Positions 17,745-25,883 of a DNA stretch of 64,000 bases are shown one piece after another. Below the pieces are notes generated by a model. The model did not search any database and had not been told where the DNA came from. It worked only from the letters and a program-made list of their open reading frames with translations. Within the stretch, counting starts at the first letter, position 1. Each line of letters begins with the position of its first letter. The translations under genes were made by a program, and so were the position numbers. Source of the stretch: CAYQQJ01 sp964419935 (GTDB taxonomy: Bacteria > Pseudomonadota > Gammaproteobacteria > Pseudomonadales > Cellvibrionaceae); NCBI GenBank assembly GCA_964419935.1, contig CAYQQJ010000007.1:69211-133210 (forward strand), written 5' to 3'.

Positions 17745-17902
17745 TGTAGGTCTTCATTCATTTGTAACTTATAACGAGTGAATTTTTTCGTCAATCGAGG
17801 CGCTTTTATGAAGGCATAGTGGGCCTATGTGAAATAAAAGCAACGCGGAGTGACGGAAAAAGGTGCCGTTATAAGTTATGAAATGAGTGACGACCTACAC
17901 TA
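17742..17902. mobile_element. TA-flanked MITE on the stop codon of the L,D-transpeptidase homologue
   Basis: About 160 bp with imperfect terminal inverted repeats of about 35 bp. The left end begins AGTGTAGGTC and the right end finishes GACCTACACT; both run inward to CTTATAACG or its complement. TA borders both ends. Internal inverted repeats (TTTTTCGTCA/TGACGGAAAAA, GCTTTTAT/ATAAAAGC, CATAG/CTATG) make the whole element one long interrupted hairpin. There is no ORF. A TA duplication is typical of IS630/mariner-type transposition. The left TA is part of the TAG stop of the upstream gene. Confidence 0.8.
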
Positions 17903-17928
17903 ATGGCTTCCCTGCACAGTGCCAGTGA

Positions 17929-18951
17929 TCAGGCTTTCAGGAAGTCACAGAGCGCATCGAATATTTCCCGGCGCCAGGGCTCTCCTTCATTAGCCAGGTG
18001 ATGTAAGCCGCCTTCAATGTAGCGCACTTGCGCATCCGGAAATTTTTTCTGTATTAATGGCACATTCCAGCGCCAGTCCACGGTGGTATCCGCCGTTCCC
18101 TGGATAACGAGCAGGGGTGGGTGAATGGGTGGCTGAGGGAGAGAATCGGCTGCAGAACCCAAAGGCGAATACTTGAAAAACAGCGCCGCCCAGTCCCGCA
18201 TCGCCTGTACCCAGGGAATATCAATGAACCTGGCCTGCAGCGGGTCCTTGTGAGCGAGAAAGTGCAGAAAGTGCGCGTCGTGGGAATTGCGGGCAAAGCG
18301 TCGCGGAACCTGCTTGATGAACCGCTTCAACAACCCGTGGAGCAAGGTGACGCGGTGCCAGCTGCGAATACGCACCAGTGGTGCCAGCAGCACAACTTTA
18401 TGCAGCGGTGCTGCCAGCTCCCGATCCATCAACAGGGCCAGGATAGCCGCGCAACCCGTACTCTGGCCCACGGCATAACAGGGCGCGGGAAACGACAGAA
18501 TGCAGTAGTGCAAACATTCCGCCAGCACATCCCGATAGCGGCTGAAGCTGTCGATAGCCACCGGGCTGCCGCTGCTGAGGCCATGCCCCGGCAAATCGAC
18601 ACTCACCACGCTGTAACCTTCCTGCAGTAACCGTCGCACCAACTTCAGGTAAAGGCCGGCATGATCAAATAGCCCGTGGGCCAGCATGACCGTGCCACGG
18701 GTGCTCGGTTGACGCCAGCTGTGCAACGCTACTCGGTAGGCCGCCCAATCGCGAAATTCCAAGCGATAACTGAACGAGCAGCGTCCATCGATCAGCGTAT
18801 CGAAACCGTAGTGGTAGATATAGCGCTTGATGACTGCGGGAGCCGCTTTGATGGCGGCTTTGCTATCCGCTTGGAATTCAGGTGTAGTCTCACGCAGCTC
18901 ATGTGCGTCAGCGGAACTGAAAGGTGCAATGTGCTCACTCATCATTGGCAT
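17929..18951 (-). CDS. Alpha/beta hydrolase, monoacylglycerol-lipase/lysophospholipase type
   Basis: A 340-residue cytoplasmic hydrolase. The oxyanion motif is MLAHGLFDHAGLY, the nucleophile elbow is VGQSTGCA (GxSxG), and the probable Asp and His of the triad lie in QGTADTTVDW and EGGLHHLANE. This matches the Hydrolase_4/PldB group that cleaves monoacylglycerols or lysophospholipids. An N-terminal extension of about 65 residues precedes the core. No strong ribosome site is seen before the ATG at 18951, and the ATG at 18942 is possible. The gene ends 27 bases from the MITE and stands alone on the minus strand. Confidence 0.85.
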   Translation of the reverse strand: MPMMSEHIAPFSSADAHELRETTPEFQADSKAAIKAAPAVIKRYIYHYGFDTLIDGRCSFSYRLEFRDWAAYRVALHSWRQPSTRGTVMLAHGLFDHAGLYLKLVRRLLQEGYSVVSVDLPGHGLSSGSPVAIDSFSRYRDVLAECLHYCILSFPAPCYAVGQSTGCAAILALLMDRELAAPLHKVVLLAPLVRIRSWHRVTLLHGLLKRFIKQVPRRFARNSHDAHFLHFLAHKDPLQARFIDIPWVQAMRDWAALFFKYSPLGSAADSLPQPPIHPPLLVIQGTADTTVDWRWNVPLIQKKFPDAQVRYIEGGLHHLANEGEPWRREIFDALCDFLKA

Positions 18952-19114
18952 CTCGAGGTGGGAGGCGAATTGAGCATTAAACGGCAGCTGACTACCGCGA
19001 CCTGTGAAAAATCCTGCCGACGAAATTGCGCCTTTTATTATTGTAGTTATGGGGCGATATCAGGAATTCAAACCAGGCAGGTTGTTGAAAAAGTCGTTCA
19101 AGACCGCTCAAGGA

Positions 19115-19220
19115 GTTTGCCATCGGGGTAACTTTTTCGAAACCCTCGCGGAAGGGACGCCGCGGGGGAGCTACAGGGACGTATTTATGCGTTTTCGAAA
19201 GAGTTATCCCGATGGCAAAC
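19115..19220 (+). repeat. Palindromic element, copy A
   Basis: A 106-bp unit of a five-copy family. The arms 19115-19142 and 19193-19220 pair over 28 positions with two mismatches, both G.U-compatible on the plus strand. The core contains CCTCGCGG...CGCCGCGGGG and CTACAGGGACGTATTTATGC. The strand given is the one on which the core reads in this direction. Confidence 0.88.
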
Positions 19221-19270
19221 GGGCAGCACATGCAAGTCTTAACCGGAATCGACTTTTTCAACTGCCTGTT

Positions 19271-19300
19271 AGCTCTGCCCGAATTATTTCGGGCAGAGCT
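19271..19300. terminator. Strong hairpin downstream of pgk
   Basis: A perfect 13-bp stem (AGCTCTGCCCGAA and its complement) with a TTAT loop, 38 bases after the pgk stop. There is no T-tract on the minus strand, so it may act as a 3'-protecting stem or a Rho-associated terminator rather than a classical one. Confidence 0.55.
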
Positions 19301-19338
19301 AGGTTGGGCAGAAACGTTTACAGCCGCTATGGGATGAT

Positions 19339-20514
19339 TCAACCCTGAGCGCGACTTTCCAGCATGGCAACCGCCGGCAGGGTTTTACCTTCCACGTATT
19401 CGAGGAAAGCACCGCCGCCGGTTGAAATATAGGAAATGCCATCGGTCAGGTTGAACTTGTCGATGGCTGCCAGCGTATCGCCACCACCGGCAATGGAGAA
19501 TGCAGAACTTTCCGCAATGGCCTTGGCCACGGCTTCGGTTCCCTGGGCGAATGCCTGATATTCGAATACGCCGCAGGGGCCATTCCAGATAATGGTTTTG
19601 GCGTTCTTCATCACTTCCGCAACCCGCGCGGCAGTTTCAGGACCGTAGTCGATGATTTCCTCGTCGGCTTGAATCTCGCTCACCTTTTTAACTTCAGTGG
19701 CGGAGCTGTCGCTCCAGTCAGAGAAGCCGTCTTTGGTGGTGCGCACGTCGGTGGCAAAAATCACTTCGGTGGTTTCGCGCAGACGTTTGGCTTCGGGAAT
19801 CAAATCCTTTTCATACAGCGAATTGCCCACTTCGTTGCCGGCGGAGGCAACAAAGGTATTGGAAATGCCGCCGCCGACCACCAAAACGTCGGCAATTTTT
19901 GACAGGGCATCCAGTACCGTCAGCTTGGTGGATACCTTGGCGCCGCCGACCAGTGCAACCATGGGGCGCTCGGGTTTGGCCAATGCTTTTTCCAGGGCGT
20001 CGAGTTCATTGGCGAGCAGTGGGCCGGCACAGGCAACTGGTGCGAACTTGGCAACTCCGTGGGTGGAGGCCTGGGCGCGGTGGGCGGTGCCGAAGGCGTC
20101 CATCACAAAAATATCGCACAAGCTGGCGTAAGCTTTCGCCAGCGTTTCGTCGTCTTTTTTCTCGCCCTTGTTGAAGCGAACGTTTTCCAGCAGCGCCAGC
20201 TGACCCTCTTGCAGGTCTACGCCGCTTTGCCAGTCTGTAATAACCGGCACATCCTGGCCGAGCAGCTGACTCAGATGCTTGGCCACCGGCGCGAGAGATT
20301 CTTCCGCCTTGAATTCCCCCTCGGTCGGGCGACCCAGATGGGACATGACAATGACTTTCGCACCGGCTTCAAGAGCCTGGCGCAGGGTGGGCAGTGCGGC
20401 CTGAATGCGCACGTCCGAGGTGATCTTGCCATTCATGATGGGCACATTCAGATCTTCGCGAATCAGTACGCGCTTACCGTTAAGATCCAGGTCCTTCATC
20501 AGTTTTACGTTCAT
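19339..20514 (-). CDS. pgk: Phosphoglycerate kinase
   Basis: A 391-residue glycolytic and gluconeogenic enzyme transferring phosphate between 1,3-bisphosphoglycerate and ADP. The N-terminal substrate-binding motif is KRVLIREDLNVP, the Arg of SHLGRPTEG is present, the hinge-region motif is ALVGGAKVSTKL, and the nucleotide-binding end has GGGDTLAAIDKF. Length and domain order are normal. It lies downstream of tkt on the same strand, separated by a 389-base gap with palindromic element copy B and heptad repeats. The common epd (gap) gene between them in related genomes is absent. Confidence 0.98.
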   Translation of the reverse strand: MNVKLMKDLDLNGKRVLIREDLNVPIMNGKITSDVRIQAALPTLRQALEAGAKVIVMSHLGRPTEGEFKAEESLAPVAKHLSQLLGQDVPVITDWQSGVDLQEGQLALLENVRFNKGEKKDDETLAKAYASLCDIFVMDAFGTAHRAQASTHGVAKFAPVACAGPLLANELDALEKALAKPERPMVALVGGAKVSTKLTVLDALSKIADVLVVGGGISNTFVASAGNEVGNSLYEKDLIPEAKRLRETTEVIFATDVRTTKDGFSDWSDSSATEVKKVSEIQADEEIIDYGPETAARVAEVMKNAKTIIWNGPCGVFEYQAFAQGTEAVAKAIAESSAFSIAGGGDTLAAIDKFNLTDGISYISTGGGAFLEYVEGKTLPAVAMLESRAQG

Positions 20515-20644
20515 GTCTGCTCCATTAAAAATTGATCGTTGGGTTTGATATTCGGAATGACGCGAATTTTAGCTATTAGCCCGGCAATTAATACTACCGG
20601 AGAAATTGACTTCACACGATAAAGGTGGTGGTGGACTTCGGCCC

Positions 20645-20752
20645 GTTTGTCATCAGGGATAGATCTTTTGAAAACGCATAAACACGTCCCTGTGGCTCCC
20701 GCGCGGCATCCCTGCCGCGAGGGTTTCAAAAGATCTATCCCTGATGACAAAC
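20645..20752 (-). repeat. Palindromic element, copy B
   Basis: A 108-bp copy with perfect 29-bp arms (20645-20673 and 20724-20752). The core is inverted relative to copies A, C and D, so it reads in the sense direction of the tkt-pgk transcript. The flanks CTTCGGCCC and CTACTTTGG match the flanks of copy D, which shows that the repeated unit extends beyond the arms. Confidence 0.92.
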
Positions 20753-20850
20753 TACTTTGGCGAACTCGACGAACACTAGACCTCGACAAGAACCGTAAGT
20801 CGGATTATGAGCCCTGGGAGCTCGTAACCCGACAACCAAGCTTGCGAGTT

Positions 20851-20902
20851 TAAGCTGCAAGCGGCACGAATGCTTACAGCTTGAGCTTGCGGCTTGCAGC
20901 TA
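20851..20902. repeat. GCTTGCA-type heptad repeats after tkt
   Basis: Degenerate heptads (GCTTACA, GCTTGA, GCTTGCG, GCTTGCA) lie immediately downstream of the tkt stop. With an inverted copy (AGCTGCAAGC at 20853-20862 against GCTTGCAGCT at 20892-20901) they can form a 10-bp hairpin. The same heptad recurs at 33738-33764 and at the right end of the window. Confidence 0.65.
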
Positions 20903-20903
20903 C

Positions 20904-22907
20904 CTAATCTTCCAGCAGTTCCGCCACGGTGTTCACGACATTGTCCAGCGTGAAGCCGAAGTGTTCGAACAACTGATCCGCCGGTGCGGATTCGCCGAAG
21001 GTTGTCATGCCGATAATGCGTCCGTCCAGGCCCACATACTTGTACCAGAAGTCCGCGTGAGCGGCTTCCACAGCTACCCGGGCGGTTACAGACAGGGGCA
21101 ACACGGCTTCGCGATAGGCGGCGTCCTGTTGCTCGTACAATTCAGGGCTGGGCATGGAAACCACGCGGATTTTCTTGCCATCGGCGCTGAGTTTGTCGGC
21201 GGCAGCAACCGCCAGTTCCACCTCGGAACCGGTGGCTATCAATATGGCTTCTGGTTCGCCCTGGCAATCCTTGAGTACGTAACCACCTCGGGCAATGTTG
21301 GCCACCTGAGTAGCGTCGCGCTCTTGGGGTTTCAAGCCCTGGCGGGTGAAGATCAAGGCGCTGGGGCCATGGCGATGTTCAATCGCGCCTTTCCAGGCGA
21401 CAGCTGTTTCTATCGTGTCGCAGGGGCGCCAGGTGGTCATTTTGGGTGTGGCGCGCAGCGCGGTCAGTTGCTCCACGGGCTGATGGGTCGGGCCGTCTTC
21501 GCCCAGGCCGATGGAGTCGTGGGTGTATACAAAAATGCTCTGAATCCCCATGAGCGCGGACATACGCACGGCGTTGCGTGCATATTCCGTAAACATCAAG
21601 AAGGTTGCGCCGTAGTTGACGAAGCCGCCGTGCAGCGCAATGCCGTTCATGATGGCGCTCATGCCGAATTCGCGCACACCGTAATGGATGTAGTTGGCAT
21701 TGGCGTCGTCAGCGGTGAGCGCCTTGGAGCCGTCCCAGATGGTCAGGTTCGAGGGTGCCAGATCCGCAGAGCCACCGAGCAATTCCGGCAACAGCTTGCC
21801 ATAGGCGTTCAAACAGTTGTGGGATGCCTTGCGCGTGGCCACCTTTTCCATCTGTTGCTGGGTTTCCTGAACATAGGCTTGCGCTTGTTCACTGAACTGG
21901 GCAGGCAAGTCACCATTGATTACACGGCGTTCATATTCGTCTGCCAGGTCCGGGTGCGCGGCGCGATATTCGGCAAACTTGGCCGTCCAGCGCTGCTCGG
22001 CCTGGGCGCCTTTTTGCTTGGCATCCCAACCCAGATAAACCTCATCCGGAATCACAAAGGGCTCGTGCTGCCAGCCCATGGCCTGCCGGGCCGCGGCAAC
22101 TTCGGCATCACCCAGGGCAGCACCGTGTACCGCTTCGGTGCCCTGCTTATTGGGCGCACCCATACCGATGATGGTCTGACAGCAGATCAAGGTGGGTCGA
22201 TTGGTTTCAGCGCGAGCGGCTTCAATTGCGGCTTTGATGGCTTCCGGATCGTGACCGTCAACTTTGGGGATCACATGCCAACCGTAGGCTTCAAAACGGC
22301 GGGGAGTGTCATCGGTGAACCAGCCTTCCACTTCACCGTCGATGGAAATGCCGTTGTCGTCGTAAAAGCCGATCAGCTTGCCCAGCCCCAGGGTACCGGC
22401 CAGGGAGCACACTTCGTGAGAAATGCCTTCCATCAGGCAGCCGTCGCCCATAAAGGTATAAGTGTAGTGATCGACAATGGTGTGTTCGCCGCGGTTGAAC
22501 TGCGCCGCCAGGATTTTCTCCGCAATGGCCATACCCACGGCATTGCTGAGCCCTTGGCCGAGGGGCCCCGTGGTGGTTTCCACGCCGGCGGTGTAGCCGT
22601 ATTCGGGATGGCCCGGTGTTTGTGAATGCAACTGTCGGAAATTCGCCAGTTCCTTCATCGCCAAGTCATAGCCACTGAGGTGCAGCAGGGAGTAGATGAG
22701 CATGGAGCCGTGGCCGTTGGAGAGCACGAAGCGGTCTCGGTCGCTCCACTTGGGGTTGTTCGGGTTGTGCTGCAGGTAATCATTCCACAGCACTTCGGCG
22801 ATATCGGCCATACCCATTGGCGCGCCGGGGTGGCCGCTATTGGCTTTTTGCACCGCATCCATACTCAATGCACGGATGGCGTTGGCGAGTTCTTTACGGG
22901 ATGGCAT
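20904..22907 (-). CDS. tkt: Transketolase
   Basis: A 667-residue thiamine-diphosphate enzyme exchanging two-carbon units between sugar phosphates in the pentose phosphate pathway. It starts MPSRKELANAIRALSMDAVQKANSGHPG. The thiamine-binding motif begins GDGCLMEGISHE, and the pyrimidine-domain sequence VYTHDSIGLGEDGPTHQP is intact. Length is normal for bacterial Tkt. The ATG at 22907 matches the family start and has AGGAG upstream. A frame extending to 23105 is only the leader. Its 5' end faces sahR across a region holding a 24-bp palindrome about 200 bases upstream. Confidence 0.98.
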   Translation of the reverse strand: MPSRKELANAIRALSMDAVQKANSGHPGAPMGMADIAEVLWNDYLQHNPNNPKWSDRDRFVLSNGHGSMLIYSLLHLSGYDLAMKELANFRQLHSQTPGHPEYGYTAGVETTTGPLGQGLSNAVGMAIAEKILAAQFNRGEHTIVDHYTYTFMGDGCLMEGISHEVCSLAGTLGLGKLIGFYDDNGISIDGEVEGWFTDDTPRRFEAYGWHVIPKVDGHDPEAIKAAIEAARAETNRPTLICCQTIIGMGAPNKQGTEAVHGAALGDAEVAAARQAMGWQHEPFVIPDEVYLGWDAKQKGAQAEQRWTAKFAEYRAAHPDLADEYERRVINGDLPAQFSEQAQAYVQETQQQMEKVATRKASHNCLNAYGKLLPELLGGSADLAPSNLTIWDGSKALTADDANANYIHYGVREFGMSAIMNGIALHGGFVNYGATFLMFTEYARNAVRMSALMGIQSIFVYTHDSIGLGEDGPTHQPVEQLTALRATPKMTTWRPCDTIETAVAWKGAIEHRHGPSALIFTRQGLKPQERDATQVANIARGGYVLKDCQGEPEAILIATGSEVELAVAAADKLSADGKKIRVVSMPSPELYEQQDAAYREAVLPLSVTARVAVEAAHADFWYKYVGLDGRIIGMTTFGESAPADQLFEHFGFTLDNVVNTVAELLED

Positions 22908-23104
22908 CAGCTCTCTACTCCTGAATCTATAGGTTGTCTTGGTCGCTATGAGGGGCACATAAGTTGGCGCATTTTCGCGCACCTTGACCGGCCAGTAAAG
23001 CCGGCTGACAAAAGCGGCCTGCCGAGGGCGCCAGTTTAACGGCATTGGCAGGTGCAGTGGGGGATGTTTCTGATATCTGTCTGCTAGCCGGCGGAAGCTC
23101 GACA

Positions 23105-23128
23105 CTATATCAAAATATTTTGATATAG
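23105..23128. promoter_or_regulatory. Perfect 24-bp palindrome, candidate SahR operator
   Basis: Twelve-base half-sites CTATATCAAAAT and ATTTTGATATAG without spacer. Length and symmetry fit binding by a dimeric ArsR-family winged-helix protein. It overlaps the predicted -35 box of the sahR promoter, so binding would block sahR transcription. It also faces tkt. No second copy was seen upstream of metK, ahcY or metF. Confidence 0.75.
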
Positions 23129-23148
23129 ATTGGCTCCCCTGCTAAACT
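23120..23148 (+). promoter_or_regulatory. Predicted sigma-70 promoter of sahR
   Basis: TTGATA at 23120-23125 and TAAACT at 23143-23148, spaced 17 bases. The expected transcription start falls at about 23155, at or next to the ATG at 23156. No Shine-Dalgarno sequence precedes that ATG, so the mRNA is probably leaderless. Confidence 0.6.
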
Positions 23149-23155
23149 GCCGAAC

Positions 23156-24151
23156 ATGAGTGTTCAGCCCGAGGCCAAGCTGATGGCCAATGCCAGCCTG
23201 CTACCTGAAAGTCAGGAAGTTGCCCGCCTGTTCAAGGCGGTGGGTGACCCTTTGCGGGTGGAAATCCTCTGTGCGCTGACAACGGACTCTTACGGGGTGC
23301 TGGAGCTGAGCCATGTGTTTCAGGTCAAACAGAGTGGCATGAGCCATCACCTCAAGGTCCTGGCCAACGCGGGCCTGGTATTGTCGCGCCGGGAAGGTAA
23401 CTCCATCTTTTATCGCCGGGCTCAATTGGCGGTTGAAGACCCTTACCGGGAGCTCAAAGCCAGCCTGTTCGCCACTCTTGGACCGCAACTGCTCGGCGTA
23501 CAGGTGCAGGCGCGGTTGGCACAGGTACACGGGGAGCGAGCGCAGACTTCCCAGCAATTCTTTGTGGAAAACGCGGACAAATTTCGGGAACAGCAGGATC
23601 TAATTGCCAGCTTTCCCGTCTATAGCCAACAGGTGCTCGAGCTCTTGCAACAAACGCCCCTTGCAGAAAGGGCGCGGGCAGTGGAAGTGGGCCCCGGTGA
23701 AGGCGAGTTCCTGCCGGTGCTCGCGGCAAGGTTCGGGCAGGTACTCGGGCTCGACAGCAGTGCCGCGATGCTGGCCAAGGCGGCGGAACACTGTGCGGAA
23801 ATTGACAACATCAACCTGGTGAACGCGGATACCTCTTATCTGACGCAGTGCGTCGATCAGTTCGACTGCGCCGTGATGAACATGGTATTGCACCACACCT
23901 CGTCTCCGCGCCAGCTGTTTGCCGACGTGAGCAAAGCACTCAAGGTGAACGCGCCCCTGTTGGTAACCGAGCTGTGCCGCCACAACCAAACCTGGGTCAC
24001 TGAGGCGTGCGGAGACATTTGGTTGGGGTTCGATCCTGCGGATCTAACCCTGTGGGCCCAGGAAGCCAAGTTACAGGAAGGGCAGAGCATGTACTTCGCA
24101 CTGCGTAATGGTTTTCAGATTCAGGTAAAGCAATTTTTTAAACTCGCGTGA
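23156..24151 (+). CDS. sahR: ArsR-family regulator with methyltransferase-like domain, SahR type
   Basis: A 331-residue DNA-binding protein. Residues ~20-100 form an ArsR winged helix (ARLFKAVGDPLRVEILCAL, recognition-helix region QVKQSGMSHHLKVLANAGLV). Residues ~160-290 form a class I SAM-methyltransferase-type domain with motif I VEVGPGEGEFLPVLAARFG. This fusion is the SahR architecture, described in Proteobacteria as a repressor of the methionine cycle that responds to S-adenosylhomocysteine. The next genes are metK, ahcY and metF, which is the expected regulon. The methyltransferase domain is presumably the ligand sensor, and whether it catalyses anything is unknown. Autoregulation is suggested by the palindrome on its promoter. 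Confidence 0.88.
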   Translation: MSVQPEAKLMANASLLPESQEVARLFKAVGDPLRVEILCALTTDSYGVLELSHVFQVKQSGMSHHLKVLANAGLVLSRREGNSIFYRRAQLAVEDPYRELKASLFATLGPQLLGVQVQARLAQVHGERAQTSQQFFVENADKFREQQDLIASFPVYSQQVLELLQQTPLAERARAVEVGPGEGEFLPVLAARFGQVLGLDSSAAMLAKAAEHCAEIDNINLVNADTSYLTQCVDQFDCAVMNMVLHHTSSPRQLFADVSKALKVNAPLLVTELCRHNQTWVTEACGDIWLGFDPADLTLWAQEAKLQEGQSMYFALRNGFQIQVKQFFKLA

Positions 24152-24528
24152 TAGCCCGGCAACTGACCGTTAGATTATGCTCGCAGACACTGCACTTAGT
24201 CGAGTGCAATATTGGAGTTTGTCATCAGGGAAAGCTCTTTTGAAACCCTCGCGGCAGGGACGCCGCGGGGCCGCTCCTTGGCATCCTGCCATCGCGGCAT
24301 TAGTGCGTCCATGCACGTCGGAGCCACAGGGACGTGTTTATGCGTTTTCAAAAGAGCTTTCCCTGATGATAAACGGGTCGAGGCCCCATGCAACAGTTGT
24401 CGTGTTAAGGCAGTCAATTCGGTAATGTCGGTTGCCAATTTAATAGGTTTTTGAATCGCTTTTTCACAATTTTTTTTGTTGAACTTCTTTCGGCAATTCC
24501 ATCTTTATAAAAAAGGAGCAACACGTCC
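24152..24528. other. Gap between sahR and metK
   Basis: This holds palindromic element copy C (24217-24374). The last 120 bases are T-rich and should contain the metK promoter and leader. AAAAAAGGAGC before the metK ATG is a strong ribosome site. No SahR-like palindrome was found here. Confidence 0.6.
24217..24374 (+). repeat. Palindromic element, copy C (enlarged core)
   Basis: The arms 24217-24245 and 24346-24374 pair over 29 positions with one G.U-type mismatch. They use GAAAGCTC/GAGCTTTC where copy B uses GATAGATC/GATCTATC. The core is about 50 bases longer than in the other copies, with extra sequence between CGCCGCGGGG and GGAGCCACAGGGACG. Confidence 0.9.
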
Positions 24529-25683
24529 ATGGCTCAATATTCATTGTTTACTTCGGAGTCTGTCTCTGAGGGTCATCCCGATAAAATGGCGGATCAGATT
24601 TCTGATGCGGTACTGGACGCAATTCTGACGGAAGACAAACACGCCCGGGTTGCCGTCGAAACCATGGTGAAAACCGGCATGGCGATAATTGCCGGCGAGC
24701 TGCGCACCTCGACCTATATTGACCTGGAAGATCTGGTGCGCGATGTGATTCTGGACATTGGCTACAACTCCAGTGATGTCGGCTTCGACGGAAAATCCTG
24801 CGCGGTTCTTAATGCCATCGGCAAACAATCGGCGGACATCGCCATGGGGGTCGACGAAGGTCAGGACAAGGATCAGGGCGCGGGTGATCAGGGGTTGATG
24901 TTTGGTTACGCCACTAATGAAACCGATGTGCTGATGCCCGCGCCTATCTATTACGCGCACCGTCTGGTGGAGCGCCAGGCGCAGTTGCGCAAGAACGGCG
25001 CGCTCACCTGGTTGCGCCCGGATGCCAAGAGCCAGATCACCTTGCGCTATGACAATGACAAACCTGTGGCCATCGATGCTGTGGTGCTGTCGACACAGCA
25101 CTCGCCCACGGTCAGCCAAAGCGTGATCAAGGAAGCCGTGATGGAGGAAATCATCAAACATGTACTGCCGGAAGAATGGCTGCACGCGGGAACCCAATAT
25201 CACATCAACCCAACCGGTCAGTTCATTATTGGCGGCCCGGTAGGCGACTGCGGTTTGACGGGGCGCAAAATTATCGTCGATACCTACGGCGGCATGGCGC
25301 GTCATGGTGGTGGCGCCTTCTCTGGCAAGGACCCCTCCAAGGTGGATCGCTCCGCGGCATACGCGGGTCGTTATGTGGCCAAAAACATCGTTGCCGCCGG
25401 TCTCGCCGACCGCTGCGAAATTCAGGTGTCCTATGCCATTGGTGTGGCCGAACCCACGTCGATTTCCGTGAATACTTTCGGCACCGGAAAATTGCCCGAT
25501 GACCAGATTGGCAAATTGGTGCGCGAGCACTTCGACCTGCGCCCGCGCGGCCTGGTGGACATGCTTGACCTCCTGCGTCCCATTTATCGCGCAACCGCGG
25601 CTTACGGCCACTTTGGCCGCGAACTGCCGGAATTCACTTGGGAAAAAACAGATAAGGCGGCAGCGTTGAGAAGCGCGCTTTAA
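24529..25683 (+). CDS. metK: S-adenosylmethionine synthetase
   Basis: A 384-residue enzyme making SAM from methionine and ATP. The N-terminal motif SESVSEGHPDKMADQISDAVLD carries the ATP-binding His and Mg-binding Asp. The signature GAGDQGLMFGYA and the P-loop-like GGGAFSGKDPSKVDRSAAY are present. Length is normal and the ribosome site is strong. It is the first biosynthetic gene of the methionine-cycle set sahR-metK-ahcY-metF. Confidence 0.98.
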   Translation: MAQYSLFTSESVSEGHPDKMADQISDAVLDAILTEDKHARVAVETMVKTGMAIIAGELRTSTYIDLEDLVRDVILDIGYNSSDVGFDGKSCAVLNAIGKQSADIAMGVDEGQDKDQGAGDQGLMFGYATNETDVLMPAPIYYAHRLVERQAQLRKNGALTWLRPDAKSQITLRYDNDKPVAIDAVVLSTQHSPTVSQSVIKEAVMEEIIKHVLPEEWLHAGTQYHINPTGQFIIGGPVGDCGLTGRKIIVDTYGGMARHGGGAFSGKDPSKVDRSAAYAGRYVAKNIVAAGLADRCEIQVSYAIGVAEPTSISVNTFGTGKLPDDQIGKLVREHFDLRPRGLVDMLDLLRPIYRATAAYGHFGRELPEFTWEKTDKAAALRSAL

Positions 25684-25689
25684 AAGAGT

Positions 25690-25858
25690 AGGGGAAAGGT
25701 AGAAGGGGAAAGGGAAAAGTGGGTCGTGCTCGCCGCACGAACGTGCGCCGAGCGAGCTGACAGGGCAACGAAAAGTGAGAAAGTCTTGGAGCTGGCGGAT
25801 TATTCTTTTCCCTTTTCCCTTTTCCCTTTTCCCTTCTTTACTTCTACCTTTTCCTTTA
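25690..25858. repeat. Inverted purine/pyrimidine heptad arms between metK and ahcY
   Basis: A purine-rich arm (AGGGGAAAGG...GGGAAAAGTGGG, 25690-25722) faces a pyrimidine arm with four TTTTCCC heptads (25806-25833) plus related sequence to 25858. The spacer carries GC-rich text including GCTCGCCGCACGAACGTGCG. It resembles the element at 33764-33882. The 200-base metK-ahcY spacer is otherwise featureless. Confidence 0.75.
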
Positions 25859-25883
25859 ATTTATAAATTTACGAGGTTCACCT

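Larger units (their letters stand above)
18952..19338. other. Repeat-rich gap between the hydrolase and pgk
   Basis: This holds palindromic element copy A (19115-19220), an outer inverted repeat around it (GTTGAAAAAGTCG near 19084-19096 and CGACTTTTTCAAC near 19250-19262) and a separate perfect hairpin at 19271-19300. No gene is supported. Confidence 0.7.
20515..20903. other. Repeat-rich gap between tkt and pgk
   Basis: This contains palindromic element copy B (20645-20752) and a GCTTGCA-type heptad array with an internal inverted repeat (20851-20902) directly after the tkt stop. The remaining bases near 20520-20600 should contain the pgk leader. No gene is seen. Confidence 0.7.

Noticed and set aside
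20961..22625. Plus-strand 554-codon frame opposite tkt
   Set aside because: Shadow of a GC-biased gene; the transketolase on the other strand has all family motifs.
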